Source of the DNA: an uncultured Fluviicola sp.
GTDB taxonomy: Bacteria; Bacteroidota; Bacteroidia; Flavobacteriales; Crocinitomicaceae
DNA length: 64,000 bases
Reading direction: 5' to 3'
Assembly: GCF_946478805.1 (NCBI RefSeq)
Contig: NZ_CAMLDC010000025.1
Coordinates: 1-64,000, forward strand
Made by a program: the position numbers and the translations under genes
Shown: positions 37,536 to 46,703 of the stretch, in pieces
Numbering within the stretch: position 1 is the first letter of the stretch
How the letters are laid out: the number at the start of each line of letters is the position of its first letter
The notes under the pieces: generated by a model
What the model was told of the DNA's origin: nothing
Database searches by the model: none
What the model saw: only the letters and a program-made list of their open reading frames with translations

Positions 37536-38689
37536 TGAAAATTCCTTTCCAAAATAGCGCTCCAAAAAGGTATAACCTGATCTTGATTCACAATCAATCA
37601 GGCAATGTATTGTTTCATTATGCATGCATCAATGAGCAGACAATGGCTCATGACCTGACTTCATTTGAATCGCTGGAAGAAATTCTGAAAAAGGCCGACA
37701 AAAAAATTCCCTTCATTATTCATGTGAGGGGTGCGGGCATATTGGCACGAAGTGTTGAAAATGCCCCCAATTACAAAGAAAGATTACTTGTTTCAGGCAG
37801 AGAAGATGAATTCTACTTTAACAGTTATGAGCGTTCCGGATCTGTTTTGGTATCCTTTGCACGGAAGAATGTGATTGACGCGTTTTTGGATCCGATTACG
37901 GCAGTGAAAGGATTTGTATGGGCACTTTATATCGGACCATCCATATTGCCCTTTAAATTGGAGAATTTGCAATCGATTCAATCAGATTACATACTTTCTT
38001 TTCCAACTTCAGATCAGCTTACTATTTCTAAAAATGAGCAAGACTTATCGGAAAAACAGGTACAAGCATCTTATCTGGAAGCAATTATTAATTATACCTA
38101 TCAAAAGAATGACAATTCGGATCTCTTTAATCAGGGAATAGACGAAGAAACATTCAAACAAACAAAAACCGAATACAAAGATTACAGGCAATTCCGGATT
38201 CTTGGATTAGGCATTCTGTTCTTCTTCCTGGTTACCCTGACAATTAATTACTTTGTGGTTAATCACCTCAACCAGGTTGCGGCAGATTACGAGCAGGAAA
38301 TCGCCGGTTACCAGGAAAATTTTGCCATTATCGATCGAACCAAGCAGGAAAAACAACGCAAATTGATCTTATTCCAAAATTCAGGAATGCAATCGGGAAA
38401 TCTGCTTTCCTATTATGCAGACGAAGTAGGGGTCACAGTTCCCAAAGAGATCCAGTTCACCGAAATGGAATTATTCCCATTGGCACAACAACTCAAACCC
38501 AAACACAAAGTTGAAACAGATAATTCCAAAATTATCATCCATGGAATTACAATTAACAGTAAGGTTTTGGATGATTGGATGGAGGATCTAGAAAGGAAGG
38601 AATGGGTGCAGAGTGTAGAGGTTATCAATTACTCCAGGTTAGATGATTTCAATTCAATCTTTCATATCATCATACATATTAACGAATGA
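37535..38689 (+). CDS. GspL-like platform protein (PilM/PilN-type fusion)
   Basis: 384 residues from the ATG at 37535, which overlaps the gspD stop by one base. Residues 1-215 are cytosolic, with strands such as YNLILIHNQSGNVLFHYA and SVLVSFARKNVIDAF that could be a degenerate actin-like domain, as in GspL or PilM. A single membrane helix covers about 222-244. Then follows a coiled coil (VNHLNQVAADYEQEIAGYQE) and a PilN/GspL-type ferredoxin-like periplasmic domain ending about IIIHGITINSKVLDDWMEDL. This links the ATPase to the periplasmic parts. Similarity is structural only, so the label is a role assignment by order: secretin, L, M, C. Confidence 0.7.
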   Translation: MKIPFQNSAPKRYNLILIHNQSGNVLFHYACINEQTMAHDLTSFESLEEILKKADKKIPFIIHVRGAGILARSVENAPNYKERLLVSGREDEFYFNSYERSGSVLVSFARKNVIDAFLDPITAVKGFVWALYIGPSILPFKLENLQSIQSDYILSFPTSDQLTISKNEQDLSEKQVQASYLEAIINYTYQKNDNSDLFNQGIDEETFKQTKTEYKDYRQFRILGLGILFFFLVTLTINYFVVNHLNQVAADYEQEIAGYQENFAIIDRTKQEKQRKLILFQNSGMQSGNLLSYYADEVGVTVPKEIQFTEMELFPLAQQLKPKHKVETDNSKIIIHGITINSKVLDDWMEDLERKEWVQSVEVINYSRLDDFNSIFHIIIHINE

Positions 38690-39225
38690 CTCTTTTCGAG
38701 AAATATAGCTACAAACAAAAGAATCTAGCACTGTTGATTATCGCAGTGTTGCTTTTTGCTGCGTCGTATAAAAGGGCTTTCAGTAAAACAATTGAAACCA
38801 ACAGCTATATCAACGAGTTGGAAATCAAAAAACAAGAAGCATTAAACTCACAGAAAGAAATTCGACTACTCCAGAAAAATGTTGCTCAATTAAATAAATT
38901 ACTGGGAAAAGAAAATGTTTCCGTAGAAGAGGTTCAGCAAGGTTTTTTAAACTTCCTGGCCAAAAAATCTTCTGGAATTTCGGTGAAACAAATAGATGAA
39001 GTTTACGGATTTGAGCATCCTGATTTTAAAATCAATACCTTTAAGATTGAACTGAGAGGTGATTTCATTTCAGTTTTGAAGTTTATTTATGACCTGGAAG
39101 AATCGTTTGATGATGCCCGTTTGATTCATTTTCAAATGAGCTCGGAAAAGGATCCCGTAACCAATAAAACAGATTTAACAACAACCTTATTAATACAGAA
39201 TTATGTCCAAAAAGTTTATCAATAG
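38686..39225 (+). CDS. GspM/PilO-like platform protein
   Basis: 179 residues. A single N-terminal membrane helix (about 14-31, LALLIIAVLLFAASYKRAF) is followed by a coiled coil (NELEIKKQEALNSQKEIRLL) and a small periplasmic ferredoxin-like domain (about 90-175, IELRGDFISVLKFIYDLEES). This is the plan of PilO and GspM, which pair with PilN/GspL. The start overlaps the previous stop by 4 bases and the end overlaps the lipoprotein gene by 23 bases. Confidence 0.72.
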   Translation: MTLFEKYSYKQKNLALLIIAVLLFAASYKRAFSKTIETNSYINELEIKKQEALNSQKEIRLLQKNVAQLNKLLGKENVSVEEVQQGFLNFLAKKSSGISVKQIDEVYGFEHPDFKINTFKIELRGDFISVLKFIYDLEESFDDARLIHFQMSSEKDPVTNKTDLTTTLLIQNYVQKVYQ

Positions 39226-40201
39226 GATTTTAATCCTTACGCTTTCACTCAGTCTTTTCGGGTGTAAAGATTTCATTGAGAAGAATATTTCCGAGGAAAC
39301 TCCGGTATTGATCCTACCATCGAATAATTCTACAATCGATGCAAACCCGGTTCATATTAAATGGGAAGAACTGGAAGGTGCAACGAAATACCGGATTGAA
39401 ATTGTAAGTCCGGAATTCGCAAATATTCAGAGTTTTCCATTGGATTCGATCGTTTCCGGGACGAATTTCTTTTTCGGGTTGGACTCAGCTCAGTATGAAA
39501 TTCGCATCACAGCCATGAATGCAGGTTTCAGTTCAAAACCATCCGAAATTAAACGCTTTTGGGTAGGAACATCGCAAGGCGGTGGAAATTCAGTAACCCT
39601 GACTTATCCTAACGATGCAGAATATTACAACGAATCTTTCTTGGGAAAGTTTAAATGGAACCCAGTCACTTCTGCTGCAGTTTCAAGTTACACCTTTGAA
39701 TTACATGAAACCACTTCATTTGGTGGAGCATATATTGGTCAACCTGTTAATCAACTGGGGGCTACCGAGATAACGATTCCGGAAGCGATTGGATCAGAGA
39801 TTGCTGATGGCTCGTATTGTTGGGGAGTAAAGGCTTACTTTACCGGTGGAGGTGACACCGAATTCTCTAAAAGGATTTTTTACATTGACAAGACAGATCC
39901 TGCCCCGGCAAATCTTTCGGTTCCGCTTAACAATGCTGCAATTAGTGCTGGAACAATTACGTTCACGTGGACTTTACCTTCAGACATAGGAACTATTCAG
40001 TCTCCAAGAACATCGAAAATTCAAATAGCACATGACACCGGATTTACAAATCTAGTAACAATAAATCCGGACGCCTTCAGCACATTGAATACAGTAAATG
40101 TTCCTTTAACCTCAGGAACATATTATTGGCGCGTTATTGTAATGGATGAAGCGGGTAATGTTACCACGCCTACAACCTATTATATATTGACTTTATCTTG
40201 A
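39203..40201 (+). CDS. Lipoprotein with fibronectin III/Ig-like domains in the secretion operon
   Basis: 332 residues with a lipoprotein signal peptide: RILILTLSLSLFGCKDF, Cys at about residue 21. Three Ig/FN3-type beta-sandwich domains follow, at about 35-122 (PVLILPSNNSTIDANPVHIK), 128-226 (LTYPNDAEYYNESFLGKFKW) and 232-332 (PANLSVPLNNAAISAGTITF, then SGTYYWRVIVMDEAGN). It has no counterpart in the classical T2SS gene set. Given its place between the GspM-like and GspC/PilP-like genes, and overlap with both, it may act as a pilotin-like or outer-membrane tether for the secretin. The alternative is a substrate or surface-exposed module. No T9SS tail. Confidence 0.75.
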   Translation: MSKKFINRILILTLSLSLFGCKDFIEKNISEETPVLILPSNNSTIDANPVHIKWEELEGATKYRIEIVSPEFANIQSFPLDSIVSGTNFFFGLDSAQYEIRITAMNAGFSSKPSEIKRFWVGTSQGGGNSVTLTYPNDAEYYNESFLGKFKWNPVTSAAVSSYTFELHETTSFGGAYIGQPVNQLGATEITIPEAIGSEIADGSYCWGVKAYFTGGGDTEFSKRIFYIDKTDPAPANLSVPLNNAAISAGTITFTWTLPSDIGTIQSPRTSKIQIAHDTGFTNLVTINPDAFSTLNTVNVPLTSGTYYWRVIVMDEAGNVTTPTTYYILTLS

Positions 40202-40689
40202 AAAATAAACGCTTCACATATGTCTTACTAGTTGTTGTAGGTTTTATCTACTTCAAATTGTTCGTGCGCATCAGCTCGAATATTTCCGAGGAGAACAATT
40301 TACCTATTGCACAAATTGATCAAATGCAACTGGATGATATCCGAACGAAAAAAAGTTTCCGTTTAAAAGCGAATTATCCCGATCCTTTTCTGAAAAGCTC
40401 CCGAATTGTCCAAAAAAATTCTTCGATTTTAGATCCAAACGCGCCACCACCTGAACCAAAACCCAAAAAGGAAAAACCAATGGTATTTTGGCCTGCAATC
40501 AAATACTATGGAATTGTTCAGAAAACGAGTTCAAAGAAACCGAGGGCGCTTATTTCAATTGATGGCACCATGTATAAGATATATGTCAACGAAGAAATTT
40601 TCGACGGAATCGTTATCCAATCCATTAAGCGGGAAAGCATGGTAGTTTCCTTTCAGAAAGAGACAAAAACCATCTCGTTGAATCCTTGA
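40198..40689 (+). CDS. GspC/PilP-like periplasmic connector
   Basis: 163 residues starting with TTG at 40198, which overlaps the preceding TGA (TTGA); no ATG is available nearby. An N-terminal membrane anchor (RFTYVLLVVVGFIYFKLFV) is followed by a linker with DPFLKSS and a Pro/Lys-rich part (PPPEPKPKKEKP). The C-terminal beta domain (about 95-163) reads IKYYGIVQKTSSKKPRALIS, then GTMYKIYVNEEIFDGIVIQS. This matches PilP or the HR domain of GspC, which binds the secretin N-domain. It is the last gene of the operon and is convergent with the Ppx/GppA gene. Confidence 0.72.
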   Translation: MKNKRFTYVLLVVVGFIYFKLFVRISSNISEENNLPIAQIDQMQLDDIRTKKSFRLKANYPDPFLKSSRIVQKNSSILDPNAPPPEPKPKKEKPMVFWPAIKYYGIVQKTSSKKPRALISIDGTMYKIYVNEEIFDGIVIQSIKRESMVVSFQKETKTISLNP

Positions 40690-40710
40690 AGTAAGAAAGT
40701 CAAATTTCCA

Positions 40711-41589
40711 TTACGCCTTCTTCTTATGCAAATCATATACTATTCCATCGGATAATCCGATCTTGGGAACGTATAGTTCTTTGCAGTTAAGCGCATTCAT
40801 ACACTCACGGAAAATTTCCAGGGCAGGAACGATTACGTCGGCTCTATCCGGTTTCAATTGGAACAGGTCCATGCGTTGTCCCACACTTAAAGGTTCCAAT
40901 TCCTTGTAGAGTTGATTCATCGCTCTTAAAGTCACAGGAGATTTCTCTTTGAAGCCCAAAATCTTATGGATCTTATTGATATTTCCACCTGTTGCATAAA
41001 CCAGGTGCGGATTGTCTTCCACATGCTCTTTGATCCAACCCTTCAATTCTCGCCAATCATGTTTCCCGACCTTGCTCTTCAACATCCGGACAGTTCCAAT
41101 GTCGAAACTTTTCGCCGCAACCCGTTTCCCGTGTTCAAACACATTGATTTCAGTAGATCCGCCACCTACATCAATTACCAGGTACGGTTTTGAACGTTCG
41201 ATATCCAAAAGGGCAAATGTTCCGAAAATCAGGCGCGCTTCCTCATCACCTGAAATAGTTTCGATTTGAATTCCCGTGCTTCGTTTGATCTGTTGAATGA
41301 TCTCCGGACCATTTTTCGCATCACGCATGGCACTGGTAGCACATGCCCGGATGGCAGACACATTGAAAATATCCGCAATCAGACTAAATGCTTTCATGGT
41401 CTTGATAAAATCCTCTGCTTTTTGGATGCTGATCTCTCCGGAATCAAATACTTCTTCTCCCAATCGAAGAGGCAAACGGGTATAAGATATCTTCTTCACA
41501 TACGGATGCCCGTTTTCCTTGGCTATTTCACCAATGAGCAATCGAGCTGCATTCGATCCGATATCTATGGCTGCGTACTTCTTCGACAT
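40711..41589 (-). CDS. Ppx/GppA family exopolyphosphatase-like phosphatase
   Basis: 292 residues, cytosolic. It has the actin-like two-lobe fold: phosphate 1 motif YAAIDIGSNAARLLIGEI at the N-terminus, the conserved region ATSAMRDAKNG, the catalytic segment SGDEEARLIFG and the phosphate 2 motif YLVIDVGGGSTEINVF at about residues 138-153. Members hydrolyse polyphosphate or convert pppGpp to ppGpp. The protein is the short form lacking the C-terminal HD-like domain, as is common in Bacteroidota. Monocistronic and convergent with the secretion operon. Confidence 0.93.
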   Translation of the reverse strand: MSKKYAAIDIGSNAARLLIGEIAKENGHPYVKKISYTRLPLRLGEEVFDSGEISIQKAEDFIKTMKAFSLIADIFNVSAIRACATSAMRDAKNGPEIIQQIKRSTGIQIETISGDEEARLIFGTFALLDIERSKPYLVIDVGGGSTEINVFEHGKRVAAKSFDIGTVRMLKSKVGKHDWRELKGWIKEHVEDNPHLVYATGGNINKIHKILGFKEKSPVTLRAMNQLYKELEPLSVGQRMDLFQLKPDRADVIVPALEIFRECMNALNCKELYVPKIGLSDGIVYDLHKKKA

Positions 41590-41641
41590 GAATTCCGAAA
41601 TTAGCTAAAATGCTTTAAATCCACCCATTCTTTAAATAAAA

Positions 41642-41669
41642 AATGCCGCCTCCTTTCGAAGACGGCATT
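41642..41669 (-). terminator. Intrinsic terminator after the T9SS surface protein gene
   Basis: AATGCCG (41642-41648) pairs with CGGCATT (41663-41669), followed on the minus strand by a T-rich tract. It is 20 bases past the stop at 41689. Confidence 0.8.
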
Positions 41670-41688
41670 CCTAAAGAGTCAATTTTAA

Positions 41689-44403
41689 TTACTTCACAAT
41701 CACTTTTTGTACCAAGCTTCCTTGGGCACCATTAAAGTGAAGGAAATAGATTCCTTTCGCCAAATGAGAAACCTGTAATTGTGTTTCTGTATTCATGCTT
41801 AAAGATGAAGCAGGATAAACTACTTTTCCATCCTCAGAAATCATGGAGAAAGTAACCTCTTTTCCCGTTTTGATCGTTACCACTGAAGTTGCAGGATTCG
41901 GGTAAATTTCCAATCCGAAAGTTGTTGCTTCTTCAATTCCAGCGCAATCATTAACAGTAATTGTTTGAAGTGCGGCATCCGAACATCCGTTTGCAGTAAC
42001 AGTATAAGTAATTGTTTGGATTCCTTCTCCAGCAGTTGCAGGATTAAAATTACCTCCTGTCACACCAGTTCCACTATATGTTCCACCAGCTGGCAAACCA
42101 CCTGCTAAACCAAATGCTGCTGATTGTAAACAAACATCTGTAAATGTTCCAAGGGTTGCTTGTGGCGCCGCATTCAAAGTAAAGGTTGAACTTGCCGTTC
42201 CTGAACAGTTATTCGCATCTGTGTAGTTATACGTCAAAGTAATTGAACCTGCAGTCAGTCCGCTTGGATCAAAAGTAGTTCCTGAAACACCCGCTGAACC
42301 GGTGAAAGAACCACCTACCGGCGATGCAACCAAAGTTACAGCACTTCCATTATCACAAAGATTTCCAACTGGAGTAAATGTTACCGTTGGGTTTGCATTG
42401 AATACAACCGTTGCAGCCCCTGATCCGGTTGCAGAGCAACCATTCATTGTAACATTAGACACAGTATATGTTCCGTTTGCCGTTGCATTGATTGTCAATG
42501 GAGAAGTTACAACTCCATTTGAATTTAAAGTAGTTGTACCGTCAGAATAAGTAACATCCCATGGACCAGCTCCTGTTAAAGCAATAGTCACAGGAATTGT
42601 CCCCGTACCACATTGTGTACCGCCACCGGAAACAGCAGCAGTTGGCGCAGTTGCGATCGTAACACTAAAAATTTGAGCATCCGCAGGACAAGAACCGTTT
42701 GCAGCAATTGAATTTGTTACGGTATATGTTCCTGCATTACTAGAAGCTAAGTTTATAGCACCTGTTGAAGCATTGATTACCAATCCGGTTGTTGAACTGA
42801 AAGTTCCTGCGCTTGCCCCAGCACCAAATACAGGGCTCGGATTTGTTGCATTTGAACAGTAAGTTCCTTGGGCATAAGTAAATGTTGCATCCGGAGCTCC
42901 GGAGATAACAACTGTTTGATTACTTGTCGCAGGACAAGTACCCGAAGTTGAATAGGTAACAGAATAAGATCCTGCTGTACTTCCAGCTACATCGATTTCG
43001 CCAGTTGAAGTATTTGCAAAAACTAATCCTGCCGGTGTTGCGGTAAACGTACCAGCAACAGAAGTGGTTGGGATTTGATTTGGGGAAGCATCACAAATCG
43101 AGTTCGTAGGATAAGTATAGGTTGCATTATCTAATGGATTTACTGTAATGTTAGTTGCAGCAGAACTTGGTGAAATACAACCAAGAGCGGTTGAAGTAAC
43201 AGTAAGCGGGCCTGTTGAATTTACAGTAATGGACTGAGTAGTTGCTCCGTTCGACCAGGTATTTCCTGTGGCAGCTGAGGAAGTCAAAGTAACAGATCCG
43301 CCAGCGCAAAATGTTGTAGGACCACCAGGAGTAATTGTTGGTGTTGCCGGAGTTGGATTAACAGTAATTGTATGAGTAGTATTATCCACACAGCTGTTAA
43401 AGAACCCTCCTATCGTAACCAACATCACATCATAAGTTCCTGCAGCAGGATGCGTGTAAGTAGTCGTACCGCTCCAGATATAAGGTGATAAGTTATCCAT
43501 ATCGTAAACGTAAGTAGAATCACTCGTCGCTAATCCGAAGTAAGAAGCAAACACATTGATATTTGACATTCTGTTTCCTAATATTGACGTTGGAGTTGTT
43601 ACGTTTGTATAAGTAACAGGTGTTCCCTGACAAACTGTAGTTGCAGAAGTGGTGAATTGTGTATTAATTGTGTAATTCACGATCGGACCTGCCAATAATT
43701 CAAAATTGTATGGGCCAGGAGGAACTGTTGTACCATTTCCAGGGAAATTCGTTGCATCATTTGTCAATACCGGAGCACTCACATAGGCGCCAGCAGAGTT
43801 TGGGTAATAGGAAGATTTATAGCGTAAGAAGTCTTCATCGTAAGTTTGTCCCGGAGCAAGATCCGTCACATAGAAATTCAAAATACTGTTTGCGTTCGTA
43901 GGTGTAAGAACAATTGCATAATTTCCGGTTACCGTAACGGGAGAGGCAAAAGTTACATAGCGATAACCATATGCTGTAGCAGTAATGGTAACATTGCCAC
44001 TTCCAACTAAGGTTGTCGGTACATTCGAAGCATTTACATTGTAAATTGCGGCATTGACAATCACCGATGCAGCTCCTGTTGTGGCTTTGGCACCATAGAA
44101 TTCAATCCCGTTGATGGTCAAACTTCCGGAATTCAGATACGTTTGGGAAACCGACTCAATATCCGATGCATACGCATTGAACGTGTAAAAATTGGAAGTC
44201 CCTAAAATCTGTTCTTTTGCCTGTGGATAACGTAATGTATCCTGGCAAATTAAAGTTTTAATTGGTGAAGGATCAGCCGATGAAGGCACTTGTCTAAGTT
44301 GATTAGCGTTTGGAGCAGGATTCAGGCCGATTCTAGAACCTTGCTGTGCCAAACCAAACATACTTCCCGCGCATAGCGAGAGTAGTAGTAATGATTTTTT
44401 CAT
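41689..44403 (-). CDS. T9SS-sorted cell surface protein with Ig/PKD-like repeats
   Basis: 904 residues. Signal peptide KKSLLLLSLCAGSMFGLAQQ; a first domain (about 60-245) that looks like a jelly roll (GSLTINGIEFYGAKATTG, NYAIVLTPTNANS); then a PKD-like region (SNINVFASYFG.. MDNLSPYIWSGTTTY) and a long series of HYR/Ig-like modules (TPTITPGGPTTFCAGGSVTL, FCAGG.., GTFSSTTGLVINASTGAIN) with paired Cys. The last 75 residues are a T9SS type A sorting domain (LEIYPNPATSVVTIKTG, LAKGIYFLHF, VQKVIVK). Such proteins are exported by T9SS and are fixed to or released from the surface. Ligand unknown. It has its own terminator. Confidence 0.92.
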   Translation of the reverse strand: MKKSLLLLSLCAGSMFGLAQQGSRIGLNPAPNANQLRQVPSSADPSPIKTLICQDTLRYPQAKEQILGTSNFYTFNAYASDIESVSQTYLNSGSLTINGIEFYGAKATTGAASVIVNAAIYNVNASNVPTTLVGSGNVTITATAYGYRYVTFASPVTVTGNYAIVLTPTNANSILNFYVTDLAPGQTYDEDFLRYKSSYYPNSAGAYVSAPVLTNDATNFPGNGTTVPPGPYNFELLAGPIVNYTINTQFTTSATTVCQGTPVTYTNVTTPTSILGNRMSNINVFASYFGLATSDSTYVYDMDNLSPYIWSGTTTYTHPAAGTYDVMLVTIGGFFNSCVDNTTHTITVNPTPATPTITPGGPTTFCAGGSVTLTSSAATGNTWSNGATTQSITVNSTGPLTVTSTALGCISPSSAATNITVNPLDNATYTYPTNSICDASPNQIPTTSVAGTFTATPAGLVFANTSTGEIDVAGSTAGSYSVTYSTSGTCPATSNQTVVISGAPDATFTYAQGTYCSNATNPSPVFGAGASAGTFSSTTGLVINASTGAINLASSNAGTYTVTNSIAANGSCPADAQIFSVTIATAPTAAVSGGGTQCGTGTIPVTIALTGAGPWDVTYSDGTTTLNSNGVVTSPLTINATANGTYTVSNVTMNGCSATGSGAATVVFNANPTVTFTPVGNLCDNGSAVTLVASPVGGSFTGSAGVSGTTFDPSGLTAGSITLTYNYTDANNCSGTASSTFTLNAAPQATLGTFTDVCLQSAAFGLAGGLPAGGTYSGTGVTGGNFNPATAGEGIQTITYTVTANGCSDAALQTITVNDCAGIEEATTFGLEIYPNPATSVVTIKTGKEVTFSMISEDGKVVYPASSLSMNTETQLQVSHLAKGIYFLHFNGAQGSLVQKVIVK

Positions 44404-44527
44404 AGTAAGTTAATAAATTAATGTGGCGCTAAAATAGTCAATCAGAGATTCATTTCTGAATTATTTAACATATTGACCCAACATTTATGCCTATTCTTAA
44501 CAATTGATATCGCAATAAATGACATTA

Positions 44528-46573
44528 TCAAGAATCCTTTAGCGGTAAGAAAAAAGAAACGGGTTTGTACTTGAAATACAACCAAACCGATTGGAATAAA
44601 TACTTAAGCTCTGAGATTGGAATATCGCGTGAACGCAAGGCCAACCAAAGTGATAAGGCAAAACTGACGATGAAATTTACGAAGCCAATGATCCCGATTC
44701 CAAGGATTGCCATCAGGATCGGATACCAACCTGTTTCAAAATCGCCTCCAAACAATCCAAGTGCCATGTTCCCGGCTGCAAAAGTAATGTGCCGGATATC
44801 CAGGTTCAATCCCAGGAAAATTCCAATAGATGCTGTTGAACCTAAGAATACACCAAACCAAAAGTTCGATGCAACACCCGCCCATTTCGCTTCGATCCAT
44901 TCTGCAAAACGCTTTGCATTGTCTTTCCCTATGGAAATCTTTAAAGCCGGATGTTCCTTGATGCGGTTGTAAATCTTTTTGTGCTTGATCTTATTGGAAA
45001 TAGAACCCGAAATAATCCCGGACAAGAACAGGAAAACACCGGCAATTGCCGCGTGCAAAATTGCCCAGGATCCGATTGGGTTCAAGTCAGTCATTAATTT
45101 ATAGCTTTTATGCTGATCCACTATGTGAAAACCGGCTAATCCTTGCAACGACCAAATTAGCAGCATAGCGACGGGAAAAGCCACAAAGACATTCCCGACA
45201 AAAGCAATGAATTGGGAACGGAACAAGTGTGAGAAAAGGATTGCAAACGAGCGGTGCCTGTCTGCATCATTGACTGAATTGGACAATCCGCTTTCAATGG
45301 ATTTGACAATCGTAGCAGCTGTCATAGCCGGCTGCTTGGTTGCCAATGTGAATCCCAAAAGATATATAAGGATAAATCCGAATGCATAGTTCATGCTGTA
45401 GAGGAATGCGTGACCAAAATCACTGACTTCGGCTTTCCCAAGGATGACTTTGAACAGGCACAAAAAACCAACAATCAATCCGCCACCCATCGCTGTCAGC
45501 AGCATGTGCATGTATTCCCTTTTCGATTCGGTGATGTAATGTTCTCCTGTCTTTGCCGTGTGTTGAGTCACTTCATAAGCAATTGTCTGGGTGCTATCCT
45601 GCATCAAGCGACGAATGTTATTCTTTCTGCAATTGTATTTGATGAGTTTGATAGCCAGGTAAATCGAATTATCCCGTTTGTCTTCTTCCGAATCGGTAGC
45701 AAGTAAAGGCAAAAGCGCTTCAATCCGGAATAATTGTTGCCGGATGCGCAGCAAACTTTGATTGACTCGGATAGAAATCCCGAACTTTGCACTATTGTCA
45801 AAGGCTGTATTGATGATCTGATGACAACCTTGAAGCAATTGCACCAGATCCTGGAAATCGGCATCGGTTGCAGAAACGGAAAAATTGCGTTGGTGAATTA
45901 TTTTTGACACAATGATATCCAGCTTCTTTTCAAATGATTCAAACGGACTTTGGATATCTTCATATTCGGGAACCATGATCAGCACATCCTGTTCCAAAGC
46001 TCTTCCACTTATTCGTTGAATAAGCAGGCTTATCCCGTTCACAATTTCTGTAACCGCAGAGTTTGAAGAACTTTCCTCATTCCCATAAATAGTTTGCAAA
46101 TCGAGCAAAATAATCAACTCGTTGATTTCCAGAAGCGAAATTTCCTGGATCCACTCAAAATCCCTTTGCTTATAAAAAACCTGGTTCAGCAAAAACTGCA
46201 AGGTATCGTGCTCCGGTTGTTCGGGTAAGATCTTTGAAGCCAAACGCTCCCTTACTTCCCGAAGGAAATAAGCATCCCGAATGATTCCGGAATCCGTTAA
46301 AATAGATGTGAACTTGCGGTTTTGAAACACATTTCGGAGATAAACTGACATGGCATAACGCTTCACCGAATTTTCCTGAAGGTATTCCAGCAAGGGTTGA
46401 ATGCTAACCGGCTTGTTCTTCTCAATTTTTTCAGGGCGAAAATGAGCAACCAGGTCGATCAGGAATTCCAAATTATCGGAAGTGTAATCGGCTGCCTGAT
46501 AAAACTCATCAAACAACTCATTCAATTCCTTTTTTCTTCTTCTACTAAACACTTGCATCCGATTCGGCCTCAC
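44528..46573 (-). CDS. COG4389-type membrane protein (site-specific recombinase, Gcr family by name)
   Basis: 681 residues. The first ~345 residues are soluble and helical; about six to eight membrane helices follow at roughly 355-560 and 585-660 (LLTAMGGGLIVGFLCLFKVI, AFGFILIYLLGFTLAT, FVGNVFVAFPVAMLLIW, ILGIGIIGFVNFIVSFALSL). Motifs such as KQPAMTAATIV and ITFAAGNMALGLFGG are typical of the family annotated as site-specific recombinase after a neisserial locus. No serine or tyrosine recombinase catalytic motif is visible, so the name is doubtful and a membrane role is more likely. It follows ileS on the same strand after a terminator. Start ATG 46573; a second ATG at 46558 is also possible. 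Confidence 0.8.
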   Translation of the reverse strand: MRPNRMQVFSRRRKKELNELFDEFYQAADYTSDNLEFLIDLVAHFRPEKIEKNKPVSIQPLLEYLQENSVKRYAMSVYLRNVFQNRKFTSILTDSGIIRDAYFLREVRERLASKILPEQPEHDTLQFLLNQVFYKQRDFEWIQEISLLEINELIILLDLQTIYGNEESSSNSAVTEIVNGISLLIQRISGRALEQDVLIMVPEYEDIQSPFESFEKKLDIIVSKIIHQRNFSVSATDADFQDLVQLLQGCHQIINTAFDNSAKFGISIRVNQSLLRIRQQLFRIEALLPLLATDSEEDKRDNSIYLAIKLIKYNCRKNNIRRLMQDSTQTIAYEVTQHTAKTGEHYITESKREYMHMLLTAMGGGLIVGFLCLFKVILGKAEVSDFGHAFLYSMNYAFGFILIYLLGFTLATKQPAMTAATIVKSIESGLSNSVNDADRHRSFAILFSHLFRSQFIAFVGNVFVAFPVAMLLIWSLQGLAGFHIVDQHKSYKLMTDLNPIGSWAILHAAIAGVFLFLSGIISGSISNKIKHKKIYNRIKEHPALKISIGKDNAKRFAEWIEAKWAGVASNFWFGVFLGSTASIGIFLGLNLDIRHITFAAGNMALGLFGGDFETGWYPILMAILGIGIIGFVNFIVSFALSLWLALRSRDIPISELKYLFQSVWLYFKYKPVSFFLPLKDS

Positions 46574-46643
46574 TTTGACCTAAAATTAAGAAGACCAAAC
46601 AAGAAACGGTTGTTAATTCTTCGAAAAGTGCATTTTAAAAGAA

Positions 46644-46675
46644 AATGCCTGATCCGTTGTCGCAGATCAGGCATT
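46644..46675 (-). terminator. Intrinsic terminator of ileS
   Basis: A perfect 11-bp stem, AATGCCTGATC (46644-46654) with GATCAGGCATT (46665-46675), 10-base loop, followed on the minus strand by a T-rich tract. It lies 28 bases past the ileS stop. Confidence 0.88.
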
Positions 46676-46703
46676 CAATATTATCCGCCGTGGTGGATCA
46701 ATT

